Source: an uncultured Roseburia sp. (GTDB lineage Bacteria > Bacillota > Clostridia > Lachnospirales > Lachnospiraceae). Taken from it: a DNA stretch of 25,059 bases. The translations under genes and the position numbers were made by a program. Position 1 is the first letter of the stretch; every line of letters begins with the position of its first letter. The notes beneath the pieces are model-generated. The model had not been told where the DNA came from. It was given only the letters and a program-made list of their open reading frames with translations, and did no database searches. Of this stretch, positions 1 to 7,830 are shown piece after piece. The stretch covers positions 1 through 25,059 of the forward strand of contig CAKREH010000042.1 of the NCBI GenBank assembly GCA_934317215.1, written 5' to 3'.

Positions 1-9
1 CATTATTTT

Positions 10-3000
10 TTATTTGCTGATTTTAACTTTTTTCACGGATGAATATTTCCCATACACCTTTTTGCCTGTGGAATCCACTTTGTAAGCACGGATACGCACA
101 TAGTAAGTCTTTCCCTTTTTCAGTTTGCTTATGGTATAAGAAGTTTTCGTCGTGTTTTTCTTTGTCACCGCTTTTTTAAATTTTTTATCCGTGCTGTAAG
201 AAATCTCATAGCCTTTTGCACCGGATACTTTCTTAGATTTCAGCACAATCTTTTTGCCCTTGCTGTTTTTCGCAGACGTGAGAGAAACCTTTTCCACTTT
301 TACCTTCGTCCACTTTGCATACAATGTATAATCACATCGAGCATTGCTGCTGATTGTTTTGATCTTCTTTTTAAACTCTGCATCCTTATACCAGCCCGCA
401 AATGCATAATCTTTCCTGGTCGGATTTTTCAGTGTTATTTTCTTTGCATAATACGTGGACGGGTTAGACGCATTATTTTTTCCTTTGTTTAGTTTATAGG
501 TGATCTTATACGGTACCGTGATCGTACAGGATGCCTGATAACTGCTGTCCTCAGACGAGGTAACGGTGATCTTCGTTTTCCCCGGAGCCTTTGCAGTTAC
601 CTTTCCACTGTTGTCCACTGTGGCAACTTTTGTGTTTCCGGATTTAAACAAAACTTTTTTATTGGCTGCTTCCGATGGAGAAACAGCAGCCTTCAGTGTA
701 AATTTCTTTCCCCTGTTAACCGTGGCAGATGTTTTATTCAGGGTGATTCCTTTCACTTTTACTTTTTCTTCATTTTCGCTGCTGTTATTGTTCTTGTTGC
801 TGCCGTTTCCTGTGTTGTCTTTATTGCTGCCGCTTCCCGTATTGTCCTTGTTGCTGCTTCCTGTGTTGTCCTTGTTGCTGCCGCTTCCCGTATTGTCCTT
901 GTTGCTGCCGCTTCCTGTGTTGTCCTTGTTACTGCTGCCTCCTGTATTGTCTCCGTTGCTGTCGTTACTGCCTCCTGTGTTGTCCCCATTATTGTTATTG
1001 CTGTTTCCACTTACCGTCACATAGCAGATCGCATATTCCCCACTGCCATCTGTCGCAGATGCCTTTATTTGTGCACTGCCTGCTGATTTTGCAGTGACAA
1101 GTCCAGTTGCTGAAACTTCTGCCACTTCTGTATTAGAAGAAGTATATTCCAGTTTCTTATTTGTGGCATCCGAAGGGGAAATATCCATCTTTAGCTGATA
1201 TGTCTTTCCGATCTTTAACTCTATTTCATCTTCGTCAAATTCGATCCAGCTTATGAGCTGAGGCACGTTTACCGTACAGGATGCATTTACATTTCCTGCT
1301 GTCACTGTGATCACCGCTGTTCCCACGCCACAAATCTCTACATATCCGGTATCGGAAACCGTTGCTACATCTTCGTTCGAGCTTGTCCATGTCACGGCGT
1401 CCGTAAAATTCTGCGGTGCGATCGTCGCTGTAAGCTGGAACTCATCATAACGCTCCGCCGTCTTTGTGGTGATATCCAGACTGATCGATGTTGCATGAAT
1501 GTCCTGCGCAACATATTTCATGCCTTTTCCATTTGCGTAGGTCTGCGCATAACAACCGGAAGGACCGTACATCGTCATTTTCTTTGGATAAGAAAATGCG
1601 TTTGAGGCAATTGAAGTCGTATTGCGCGGAACTGTGATCTGTGTCAGCTTCGTACAGTTGACAAACGCACTGTCGCCGATCGCAGTCACGCTGTAAGGGA
1701 GCACGATGGATGGCAGTGCTGCGCAGCCATAAAAGGTCTGGCTGTCAATTTTCTTTAATTTGCTGCCTAATGTAATATCCGTCAAGGCTTCGCAGCCGTA
1801 AAATGCAGAACTTCCGATGGATGATACGGTATCCGGCACCACTGCCTTTTTCAGGGATTTGCAGTTTTTGAATGCATTGCTTTCTATTTTTTCCACCCCG
1901 GATGGAAGGATAGCTTCCGGCAGGGATTCACAGCCGGAAAAGGCAGAATCTCCGATCGTGGTCAGGGTGGACGGGAAGTTGATGGTGGTCAGCTTCTTGC
2001 AGCCGGAAAATGTGCTTGCTGGTATTTCTTTTAAGATATCTGAAAGGTGCACTTCTGTCAGGCTGGTGCAATTATTAAACGAGTACATGCCAATACTCTT
2101 TAAATTTTCCGATAATTTTGCCGCTTTTAACGAACTACAATATTCAAATGCGGATCGTTGAATTTCTGTTACGCTATTTGGAACATCAATCTCTTTCAAA
2201 TTGATACATCCGCCAAATGCCCAACTCTCGATCACTGTTACTGTATCTGGAATTTTTATCTGTTCAATTCCCGTACACCCTGCAAATAATGCTTTGGCTA
2301 TCTCTGTCGTCCCTTCTTCAAACGTTACTGTTTTTAAATTTGCACAGTTTTGAAATGCACCCCCAACAATCCCTGTTGGCTGTCCGTATCCATACCCATT
2401 TGAGCATTCTTCCAGACTTTTTGGTATCTCTATTTCTGTCAATTTATTATCATTTTCAAATGCCCTGCCACCTATCGTCTTTAAATTTTTTGATAATATT
2501 ACATTTGACAATTCTGTGCAGTTTTCAAATGCCTCTAGCTCAATATTTGTAACGCTATCCGGTATTACGATATTTTTTAACACATTACAATTTTGAAATG
2601 CATATGCCCCCATACTCTCCAGATTTTCCGATAATTCTATTTCTTTTAACGAACTACAATATCCAAACGCAGCCCTTTCTATTTTTGTCACGCTATCTGG
2701 AATTTCTATTTCTGTCAGATTGATACATCCACCAAATGCCCAACTCTCAATCACTGTTACCGTATCTGGAATTTTTATCTGCTTGATTCCTGTACAGCCT
2801 GCAAATAATGCTTCGGCTATCTCTGTCGTTCCTTCTTCAAATGTTACTGTTTTTAAATTTGCACAGTTTTGAAATGCACCCCCAACAATTCCCGTTGGCT
2901 GTCCATATCCATACCCATTTGAACATTCTTCCAGACTTTTTGGTATCTCTATTTCTGTCAATTTATTATCATTTTCAAATGCCCTGCCACCTATCGTCTT

Positions 3001-6000
3001 TAAATTTTTTGATAATATTACATTTGACAATTCTGTGCAGTTTTCAAATGCCTCTAGCTCAATATTTGTAACGCTATCCGGTATTACGATATTTTTTAAC
3101 ACATTACAATTTTGAAATGCATATGCCCCCATACTCTCCAGATTTTCCGATAATTCTATTTCTTTTAACGAACTACAATATCCAAACGCAGCCCTTTCTA
3201 TTTTTGTCACGCTATCTGGAATTTCTATTTCTGTCAGATTGATACATCCACCAAATGCCCAACTCTCAATCACTGTTACCGTATCTGGAATTTTTATCTG
3301 CTTGATTCCTGTACAGCCTGCAAATAATGCTTCGGCTATCTCTGTCGTTCCTTCTTCAAATGTTACTGTTTTTAAATTTGCACAGTTTTGAAATGCACCT
3401 CCAACTATCCCCGTCGGTTGTCCATATCCATATCCGTTCGAACATTTTTCCAAACTTTTTGGTATCTCTATTTCTGTTAACTTATTATCATTTCTGAATG
3501 CATAGCCACCTATTGTCCTTAAATTTTTTGATAGTATTACGCTTGACAATTCTGTACAATTTTCAAACTCATCTGGTCCAATATTTGTAACATTATCCGG
3601 TATCTCTATCTTCTTCAATGACTTACACGACTCAAACATATATGCACTCATAAACGTAAACTTCTCATTCACCGGCAAATACGCACTCGCCAGCTTGCTG
3701 CACTTCTGAAACGCACACCTGCCAACTTTCTCCACACTGTCCGGTATCACAACACCAAGCAGTGACGTACATCCATAAAACGCACTGTCTCCAATACTTT
3801 TTACGCTATCCGGTATGCTGACCGATACCATACTTGTATTATTTTTAAACGCCTCATCCCCGATTGCCGTTACTGTATCCGGTATTTCCACGAAAGTCTG
3901 CCATCCGTTATATTTTTTCAGTACACCATTTTCAATGACAAAATTAACGGAATCATCATAAAACATTCCATCCCCGTCACCATAAATCTGGGCATAGTTC
4001 GATGCACGATACAGGGAAATTCCATTTTCACTGGAACTATCGCCGCTGCCATAATATGATGCCCATGTGCTCCACTTTATCGTCCACTGATGGATCACAC
4101 ATGCCGGTTCTGAGGCACTTAACCTTGCATTACAGTCATATACCGTGACACCGTTATCATCCGCACTGACAAACACCATCGTATGCTGTCCGCCGTTACC
4201 ACTGCCACATGCCTGTATGATATCGCCAAGTTTTCCCTGCTGCAACAGATTTTTTGCACTGTCTGTAGTCACACTGCTTCCCGAAATCTGTCCCACCAGA
4301 TCTACATTTTCTTCACTCTGGTATTTATACTTTGCGTTTCCATAATAACGGTTTGGCATATTGCAGCCGAACAACTGATAAAATACCATTCTTGCAAATC
4401 CAAAACACTGGATTGCTCCACCCCAGTCGCCGTTCCAGGTCTGACCTGCATTCGGTTTGTACTGGCTCTGAATGGCTGCAAATTTTGCTTTGATACTGGC
4501 TGTACTGTCATAATTTTCGTCAATGACATTTCCATTATTATCCCTGATCGTTGCAGAATCGTCCTTGATCGTTAATGTGCCATCATTCACTGCCTTTGTT
4601 GCATTGGAAAGACAGCTGTTAATGTAAAGTTCATAATTTACTTCCGAACCCATGCTGCTTTCCCAGCAATCCATCTTCGAATATAATCTTTTATCCCTGC
4701 TTTTTACCAGATTTTTCGATTTTGAAAGCAGCATTTTCGTGCATGCCGCATTAAAATTAACTGCTGCCTCAAGATATCGCATATCATCTGTTGTTCCTTT
4801 TCCAGTGTAAAACAAATGCTGGTAATGTGCGACTGCCCGGTTTGAATCCATCCAGTACTGATATAACAATGATGAATAGACGATATCCGAAACAGATGGG
4901 TTGTAACGTTCATACACAGATGCAATCATCCCTGCTGCTTTATTCACGATTCCCCACGGCAGGCTGCTGTAATCAAACATGCCTGAAACAATACTTCCGG
5001 CTGCTTTTTTTGCCTCTTTCTGCAGGGCACTGAGTACTTTATCTGACAGATAATGATCTACAATATACTGCGCCGGATTTTCCACAATCTCATTGCGCAA
5101 TGCGATCAGTTCATTATAAATAGACGGATCTTTGACATGTTCATGAATAATCATGAGATCGTCGATAGCCTGAACTTCGATCTCCTGTATTTCGATCATA
5201 CCGCTGACCATCAGGAAAATTTCATTTGTATCATTTGTGAATTTCATGAACAGATCCATATTTTCATATAGACCGTCCACCATTTCCCCGATTTTTTCAT
5301 CTGACATTAATTTGTTTTTATTATTCTCTACCAGAGTTTTCCGGTATGCCTCTTTATCCTTATCTTTCAAAAAATCGTATACTTTATTGACAACCTTTAA
5401 GTTTTCCTCTACCTTTCCCGCTGTTTTGGTAAGGTTTTGATTTGCCTGCAAATACTCATATACAACCTCTCTTGCCGCCTGTTTTTCAAAACTTTCATAG
5501 GTATTATCGCCAAGATTGCATTTTGACCAGAATTCATTCCACAAAACACTGCTTCCGGTCTTTATGCTGTACATAAAGGACGCAACCGCCTCATCTGTTG
5601 CCGAGACACTGTTGATCGCGTCTAAAGACATATCTCCGCATTTGGCAATGATATCATCATACGCTTTATTGTTCAGATAAGACGGCGCCAACATATAAAG
5701 CTGTTCTTCTGTAAGACTATAAGAACCTGCTGCAGAAAAAAGTGAAATTTCATCACTGATCTCCTGCTCAATCTCTTCCTGTTCTTCTGCGGTCAGTTCA
5801 ATGCTTTCCGTCTCTTCCGTAACTTCCTCGATCATCTCGGTCTCTTCTGTCAACTCCGTTTCAACGGACTCTGTCTCCTCGGTTTGCTCCGATTCAGTGA
5901 TTTCCGTCTCTTCCGTGATTTCTGTCTGCTCCTGATTTTCCCGTTCCTCTTTTTCTTCTGTCAGCCTCTCAGAATTCTGCGTTTCTTCCTCTGACCTGTC

Positions 6001-6222
6001 TGTTTCCGTCTCAGTTTGTTCTGTCCCAGCTGATTTTTCATCTTCCTGGTCACTCTCATTCTCCTGCTCTCTGGTCTGGATTTTGGCAGAATTGTTTTCA
6101 CTCTGGCTGTTTTCTTCCTGTGTCTGCTGACCTTTTGTCGCTACATCTGCAAGCAGCATTTCCGGCACCGCTGTAAATGTCATACAGGCACAAAGCAGCC
6201 ACGCTATCATTCGTTTTTTCAT
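10..6222 (-). CDS. Giant secreted modular surface protein: papain-like cysteine peptidase + LRR_5 + Big_2 + InlB-type + Fn3
   Basis: The product has 2070 aa. A signal peptide (basic MKKR, then a hydrophobic stretch to about residue 26) is followed by a Glu/Thr/Ser-rich low-complexity region (about 30-155) and a helical region (about 170-560). Next comes a papain/NlpC-like segment with QCFGFAR (Cys606), GQHTMVF (His680) and VYDCN (Asp696), a plausible Cys-His-Asp triad. Residues about 760-1570 hold some 30 BspA-like LRR_5 repeats (IPDSVT.IG..AF..C pattern). After that come two Big_2 domains (about 1575-1738), an Asn/Gly/Ser linker of NKDNTGSGS repeats (about 1740-1815), a third Big_2 (about 1820-1905), an InlB/Listeria-Bacteroides repeat (YKLNKGK...GWYKD...YAKW, about 1905-1975) and a C-terminal Lys-rich Fn3 domain. 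No LPXTG anchor is visible. The start has the strong SD GAAAGGAG. Secretion and a cell-surface or host/mucin-facing role are inferred; the substrate is unknown. Confidence 0.93.
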   Translation of the reverse strand: MKKRMIAWLLCACMTFTAVPEMLLADVATKGQQTQEENSQSENNSAKIQTREQENESDQEDEKSAGTEQTETETDRSEEETQNSERLTEEKEERENQEQTEITEETEITESEQTEETESVETELTEETEMIEEVTEETESIELTAEEQEEIEQEISDEISLFSAAGSYSLTEEQLYMLAPSYLNNKAYDDIIAKCGDMSLDAINSVSATDEAVASFMYSIKTGSSVLWNEFWSKCNLGDNTYESFEKQAAREVVYEYLQANQNLTKTAGKVEENLKVVNKVYDFLKDKDKEAYRKTLVENNKNKLMSDEKIGEMVDGLYENMDLFMKFTNDTNEIFLMVSGMIEIQEIEVQAIDDLMIIHEHVKDPSIYNELIALRNEIVENPAQYIVDHYLSDKVLSALQKEAKKAAGSIVSGMFDYSSLPWGIVNKAAGMIASVYERYNPSVSDIVYSSLLYQYWMDSNRAVAHYQHLFYTGKGTTDDMRYLEAAVNFNAACTKMLLSKSKNLVKSRDKRLYSKMDCWESSMGSEVNYELYINSCLSNATKAVNDGTLTIKDDSATIRDNNGNVIDENYDSTASIKAKFAAIQSQYKPNAGQTWNGDWGGAIQCFGFARMVFYQLFGCNMPNRYYGNAKYKYQSEENVDLVGQISGSSVTTDSAKNLLQQGKLGDIIQACGSGNGGQHTMVFVSADDNGVTVYDCNARLSASEPACVIHQWTIKWSTWASYYGSGDSSSENGISLYRASNYAQIYGDGDGMFYDDSVNFVIENGVLKKYNGWQTFVEIPDTVTAIGDEAFKNNTSMVSVSIPDSVKSIGDSAFYGCTSLLGVVIPDSVEKVGRCAFQKCSKLASAYLPVNEKFTFMSAYMFESCKSLKKIEIPDNVTNIGPDEFENCTELSSVILSKNLRTIGGYAFRNDNKLTEIEIPKSLEKCSNGYGYGQPTGIVGGAFQNCANLKTVTFEEGTTEIAEALFAGCTGIKQIKIPDTVTVIESWAFGGCINLTEIEIPDSVTKIERAAFGYCSSLKEIELSENLESMGAYAFQNCNVLKNIVIPDSVTNIELEAFENCTELSNVILSKNLKTIGGRAFENDNKLTEIEIPKSLEECSNGYGYGQPTGIVGGAFQNCANLKTVTFEEGTTEIAEALFAGCTGIKQIKIPDTVTVIESWAFGGCINLTEIEIPDSVTKIERAAFGYCSSLKEIELSENLESMGAYAFQNCNVLKNIVIPDSVTNIELEAFENCTELSNVILSKNLKTIGGRAFENDNKLTEIEIPKSLEECSNGYGYGQPTGIVGGAFQNCANLKTVTFEEGTTEIAKALFAGCTGIEQIKIPDTVTVIESWAFGGCINLKEIDVPNSVTEIQRSAFEYCSSLKAAKLSENLKSIGMYSFNNCTSLTEVHLSDILKEIPASTFSGCKKLTTINFPSTLTTIGDSAFSGCESLPEAILPSGVEKIESNAFKNCKSLKKAVVPDTVSSIGSSAFYGCEALTDITLGSKLKKIDSQTFYGCAALPSIVLPYSVTAIGDSAFVNCTKLTQITVPRNTTSIASNAFSYPKKMTMYGPSGCYAQTYANGKGMKYVAQDIHATSISLDITTKTAERYDEFQLTATIAPQNFTDAVTWTSSNEDVATVSDTGYVEICGVGTAVITVTAGNVNASCTVNVPQLISWIEFDEDEIELKIGKTYQLKMDISPSDATNKKLEYTSSNTEVAEVSATGLVTAKSAGSAQIKASATDGSGEYAICYVTVSGNSNNNNGDNTGGSNDSNGDNTGGSSNKDNTGSGSNKDNTGSGSNKDNTGSSNKDNTGSGSNKDNTGNGSNKNNNSSENEEKVKVKGITLNKTSATVNRGKKFTLKAAVSPSEAANKKVLFKSGNTKVATVDNSGKVTAKAPGKTKITVTSSEDSSYQASCTITVPYKITYKLNKGKNNASNPSTYYAKKITLKNPTRKDYAFAGWYKDAEFKKKIKTISSNARCDYTLYAKWTKVKVEKVSLTSAKNSKGKKIVLKSKKVSGAKGYEISYSTDKKFKKAVTKKNTTKTSYTISKLKKGKTYYVRIRAYKVDSTGKKVYGKYSSVKKVKISK
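793..985 (-). repeat. Tandem 24-27 bp repeats encoding an Asn/Gly/Ser/Asp/Lys linker
   Basis: Inside the giant surface-protein gene, short units encoding NKDNTGSGS or close variants (NKDNTGSS, NDSNGDNTGGS) repeat about eight times. They form a flexible hydrophilic spacer between the second and third Big_2 domains. Some units lack one codon, so the array length is likely to vary between strains without breaking the frame. Confidence 0.85.
2406..3399 (-). repeat. 519-bp (173-aa) tandem duplication in the LRR region
   Basis: Positions 2406-2880 and 2925-3399 read as identical by eye at a constant offset of 519 bp. The same periodicity continues with substitutions on both sides (about 2180-3620). 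The unit encodes 173 residues, about seven LRR_5 repeats, including the landmark GYGYGQPTGIVGGAFQ. Near-zero divergence over about 475 bp implies a recent in-frame duplication or gene conversion. The stretch is visibly AT-richer than the LRR-coding DNA at 1600-2000. Confidence 0.9.
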
Positions 6223-6286
6223 AACTTTCTCCTTTCGCAGGTATCCGTTTCACTTAATACGACCAAACAGTCTTATTATGAATCAA

Positions 6287-6315
6287 ATTATAGCATTTTG
6301 ATTATAATTTGTCTA
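6287..6315 (-). promoter_or_regulatory. Promoter of the giant surface-protein gene
   Basis: Read on the minus strand, TAGACA (6315-6310), a 17-bp spacer and a perfect TATAAT (6292-6287) lie about 65 bp upstream of the start codon. This is a near-consensus sigma-A promoter. It overlaps a plus-strand TATAAT (6303-6308) that could serve the divergent XRE gene. Confidence 0.75.
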
Positions 6316-6337
6316 TTAGGTTAGAGGAGACATTTGC

Positions 6338-6541
6338 GTGAAGTTTCAAAGAATTCAGGACTTAAGAATAGACAACGATCTTACTATAAAAGAAATCTCT
6401 GCCATGCTTGGTCTGCACCGGGATGTTTATTCCCGTTACGAAAAAGGTATTCGTGATTTTCCGATTGACATTCTCATAAAATTGGCAGATATTTATCACT
6501 GTTCGATTGATTATCTGGTTGGACGCGTTGATACCAAATAG
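6338..6541 (+). CDS. Small XRE-family HTH transcriptional regulator
   Basis: The 67-aa product is essentially a lone HTH_3 (Cro/C1-like) domain. ITIKEISAML-like helix 2, then GLHRDVYSRYEKG as recognition helix and the following turn, then FPIDILIKLADIYHCSIDYLVG, the usual family ending. The GTG start is fixed by AGAGGAGA at 6323-6330, 7 nt upstream. It is divergent from the giant surface-protein gene, and the two share a compact 115-bp intergenic region with overlapping promoter-like elements. It may therefore regulate that gene or itself, which is inference. It is followed by a strong terminator. Such orphan XRE genes are common in Lachnospiraceae, and no antitoxin partner is visible nearby. 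Confidence 0.9.
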   Translation: MKFQRIQDLRIDNDLTIKEISAMLGLHRDVYSRYEKGIRDFPIDILIKLADIYHCSIDYLVGRVDTK

Positions 6542-6586
6542 CAATGATATAATTATAAAATGCACATTCTGCAAACATTTACCACC

Positions 6587-6633
6587 ATAAAGAAAAAGAC
6601 GATTCCTTTGGTCAGAATCGTCTTTTTCTTTAT
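6587..6633. terminator. Bidirectional rho-independent terminator
   Basis: A perfect 19-bp stem (6587-6605 with 6615-6633) closes a 9-nt loop. It has an A-rich 5' arm and a T-rich 3' arm, so it gives a U-tract on either strand. It sits between the convergent XRE gene and the Rpn remnant. Confidence 0.9.
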
Positions 6634-6646
6634 ACATATATGATGT

Positions 6647-6994
6647 TTATTGTTTGTTTGACTGTAAATATTGTTCTATTTCTGAAACCGGTTTTCCGGT
6701 TGCCTCTATGATTTGTTCTATTGGGAAGCCGGACTTAATCATATTACAAATAATTTCTGTCATGGTTTTATCTCTGCCGATCTCGATACCTTCACTTTTA
6801 CCGATTTCAATTCCTTCGCTTTTGCCATCTTCTTTACCAGCCTCGTATTCTGCCTTTCGGAGTTTTTTCTCTTCCCACTCTTTATCATACTCTAATATAC
6901 TGACCATTTTTACCTCCGAACGATTCTTCCAAAGAAATTCCACTAAAATTCCTTCTTTGATACATTCATCGATTGCCCGTGCAACTGCATCGTT
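6647..6994 (-). pseudogene. C-terminal remnant of an Rpn-family (PD-(D/E)XK nuclease/transposase) protein
   Basis: The readable frame encodes DAVARAIDECIKEGILVEF, then LWKNRSEVKMVSILEYDKE, a charged GKSEGIEIG tandem repeat and a helical tail (MIKSGFPIEQIIEATGKPVSEIEQYLQ). This matches the C-terminal third of Rpn/YhgA-like recombination-promoting nucleases, typically about 300 aa in Clostridia. The N-terminal nuclease core is absent: an in-frame TGA lies at 6997-6995 and the upstream sequence shows no continuing homology. A 98-aa ORF can start at the GTG at 6943, or at ATG 6907 behind a fortuitous GGAGGT. Translation of this fragment is possible, but a nuclease function is not. The family assignment is from recognition of the C-terminal pattern. 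Confidence 0.65.
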
Positions 6995-7085
6995 TCATTG
7001 GATTTATCTTAGCATACGTCATTCTTCGTATGCAACAGATTTGAAATTTCTTGTGCAGACTGCACAAAAAAGAAGTCCGATTTTT

Positions 7086-7125
7086 AAAGAAAGGCAGTGT
7101 CTAACTTGGACACCGCCTCTTTTTT
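7086..7125 (-). terminator. Terminator of the 8621-7162 operon
   Basis: On the minus strand, GGCGGTGTC pairs fully with GACACTGCC (7109-7117 with 7093-7101, one G-U pair). A T-rich TTTCTTTAAAAAT tail follows. It lies about 40 bp past the stop codon at 7162. On the plus strand the same stem has an A-C mismatch, so minus is the favoured direction. Confidence 0.75.
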
Positions 7126-7161
7126 ACACTGCTTTCCACACCTGTTGTGTTACCGGCAACA

Positions 7162-7830
7162 TTACACCATGCACGCCCGTGCATTATAATTTCCCGATAT
7201 TTCCGGCAGCTCCGACATCACAGACAGTTCTAAAATATCTCCCGACGCCCACACAAGGATTGTTTCCCCAGGAGTCGGAGCTATCCCGGTTTTTGAAACA
7301 TTCATGGAAGATTCCATGGAACACTCCATGGAACATTCCATAGAATGTCGATTTCCACCCGGACTGCTGCCAGCACTTCGACTATCATGCGATATTTTAG
7401 TATTTATCCCATGTCCTGGGTTCGAACCCTGCAGCTGCCCTGCCGGTTCATTCGACAGTTTTATTTCCGGTACGATCTGCATATCCTGTATGGACTGCAT
7501 AGACCGCCCCCCGGATGCAGCCGGTTCCTTGGACTTATGCTCATCACAGGTTTTTGCGACAAGCTCATTTTGCTTTTCCACCACGTTGCGATTTTGGGGA
7601 TTCAGCTCTTTTTTTCTCCGCTTCACCCGTACAACCCGCGGCGCCCTGACTGACTCAATGTAGAGGACATCCTCTTTCCGCTGCATTTTGTCTAAGAGGA
7701 TTTCAAGGAAGATCGTTCCATAATAATTTCTGCGGTACTTCTCCTGCTCCCTGAATTCCGACCGCACCCAGCCTGTCTTTGCCGTCTGCTTTATTTTGAT
7801 CGATTCTTCACCGTAAAACTGATCTGTCAT
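7162..7830 (-). CDS. Hypothetical protein, second gene of a two-gene operon
   Basis: I do not recognise this 222-aa protein. The first ~70 residues look folded (GWVRSEFREQEKYRRNYYG, then FLEILLDKMQ, then YIESVRAPRVVRVKRRKKEL, strongly basic). The rest is low-complexity, rich in Ser, Asn, Gln and Met. It includes the tetrapeptide tandem SMECSMECSMESSM, encoded by 12-bp repeats at 7303-7350. There is no signal peptide or membrane segment. The start codon overlaps the stop of the upstream FliD-C-like gene (TAATG), so the two are translationally coupled and probably act together. A terminator follows. The low-complexity tail reads as a real frame because coupling and terminator agree. Function unknown. 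Confidence 0.7.
   Translation of the reverse strand: MTDQFYGEESIKIKQTAKTGWVRSEFREQEKYRRNYYGTIFLEILLDKMQRKEDVLYIESVRAPRVVRVKRRKKELNPQNRNVVEKQNELVAKTCDEHKSKEPAASGGRSMQSIQDMQIVPEIKLSNEPAGQLQGSNPGHGINTKISHDSRSAGSSPGGNRHSMECSMECSMESSMNVSKTGIAPTPGETILVWASGDILELSVMSELPEISGNYNARACMV

Noticed and set aside
566..1024. A plus-strand Leu/Pro-rich frame, and other frames opposite the linker repeats
   Set aside because: It is the antisense of the NKDNTGSGS repeat array. Low complexity keeps the frame open. No SD or codon pattern supports it.
2217..3071. Two near-identical plus-strand frames in the LRR region
   Set aside because: They are antisense shadows of the 519-bp duplication, repeating because the coding strand repeats.
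7052..7068. Hairpin TTGTGCA/TGCACAA as a terminator
   Set aside because: It is followed by A residues on the plus strand, and the minus strand has its T-run on the wrong side.
6654..7343. 229-codon plus-strand frame
   Set aside because: It runs antisense across the Rpn remnant, a terminator and the 7162-7830 gene, with no SD. Its composition is Ser/Pro/Phe shadow-like.
7162..7830. Possible frameshifted or non-coding end of the operon, given the odd low-complexity tail
   Set aside because: TAATG coupling to the upstream gene, an uninterrupted frame and a properly placed terminator argue for a genuine gene.
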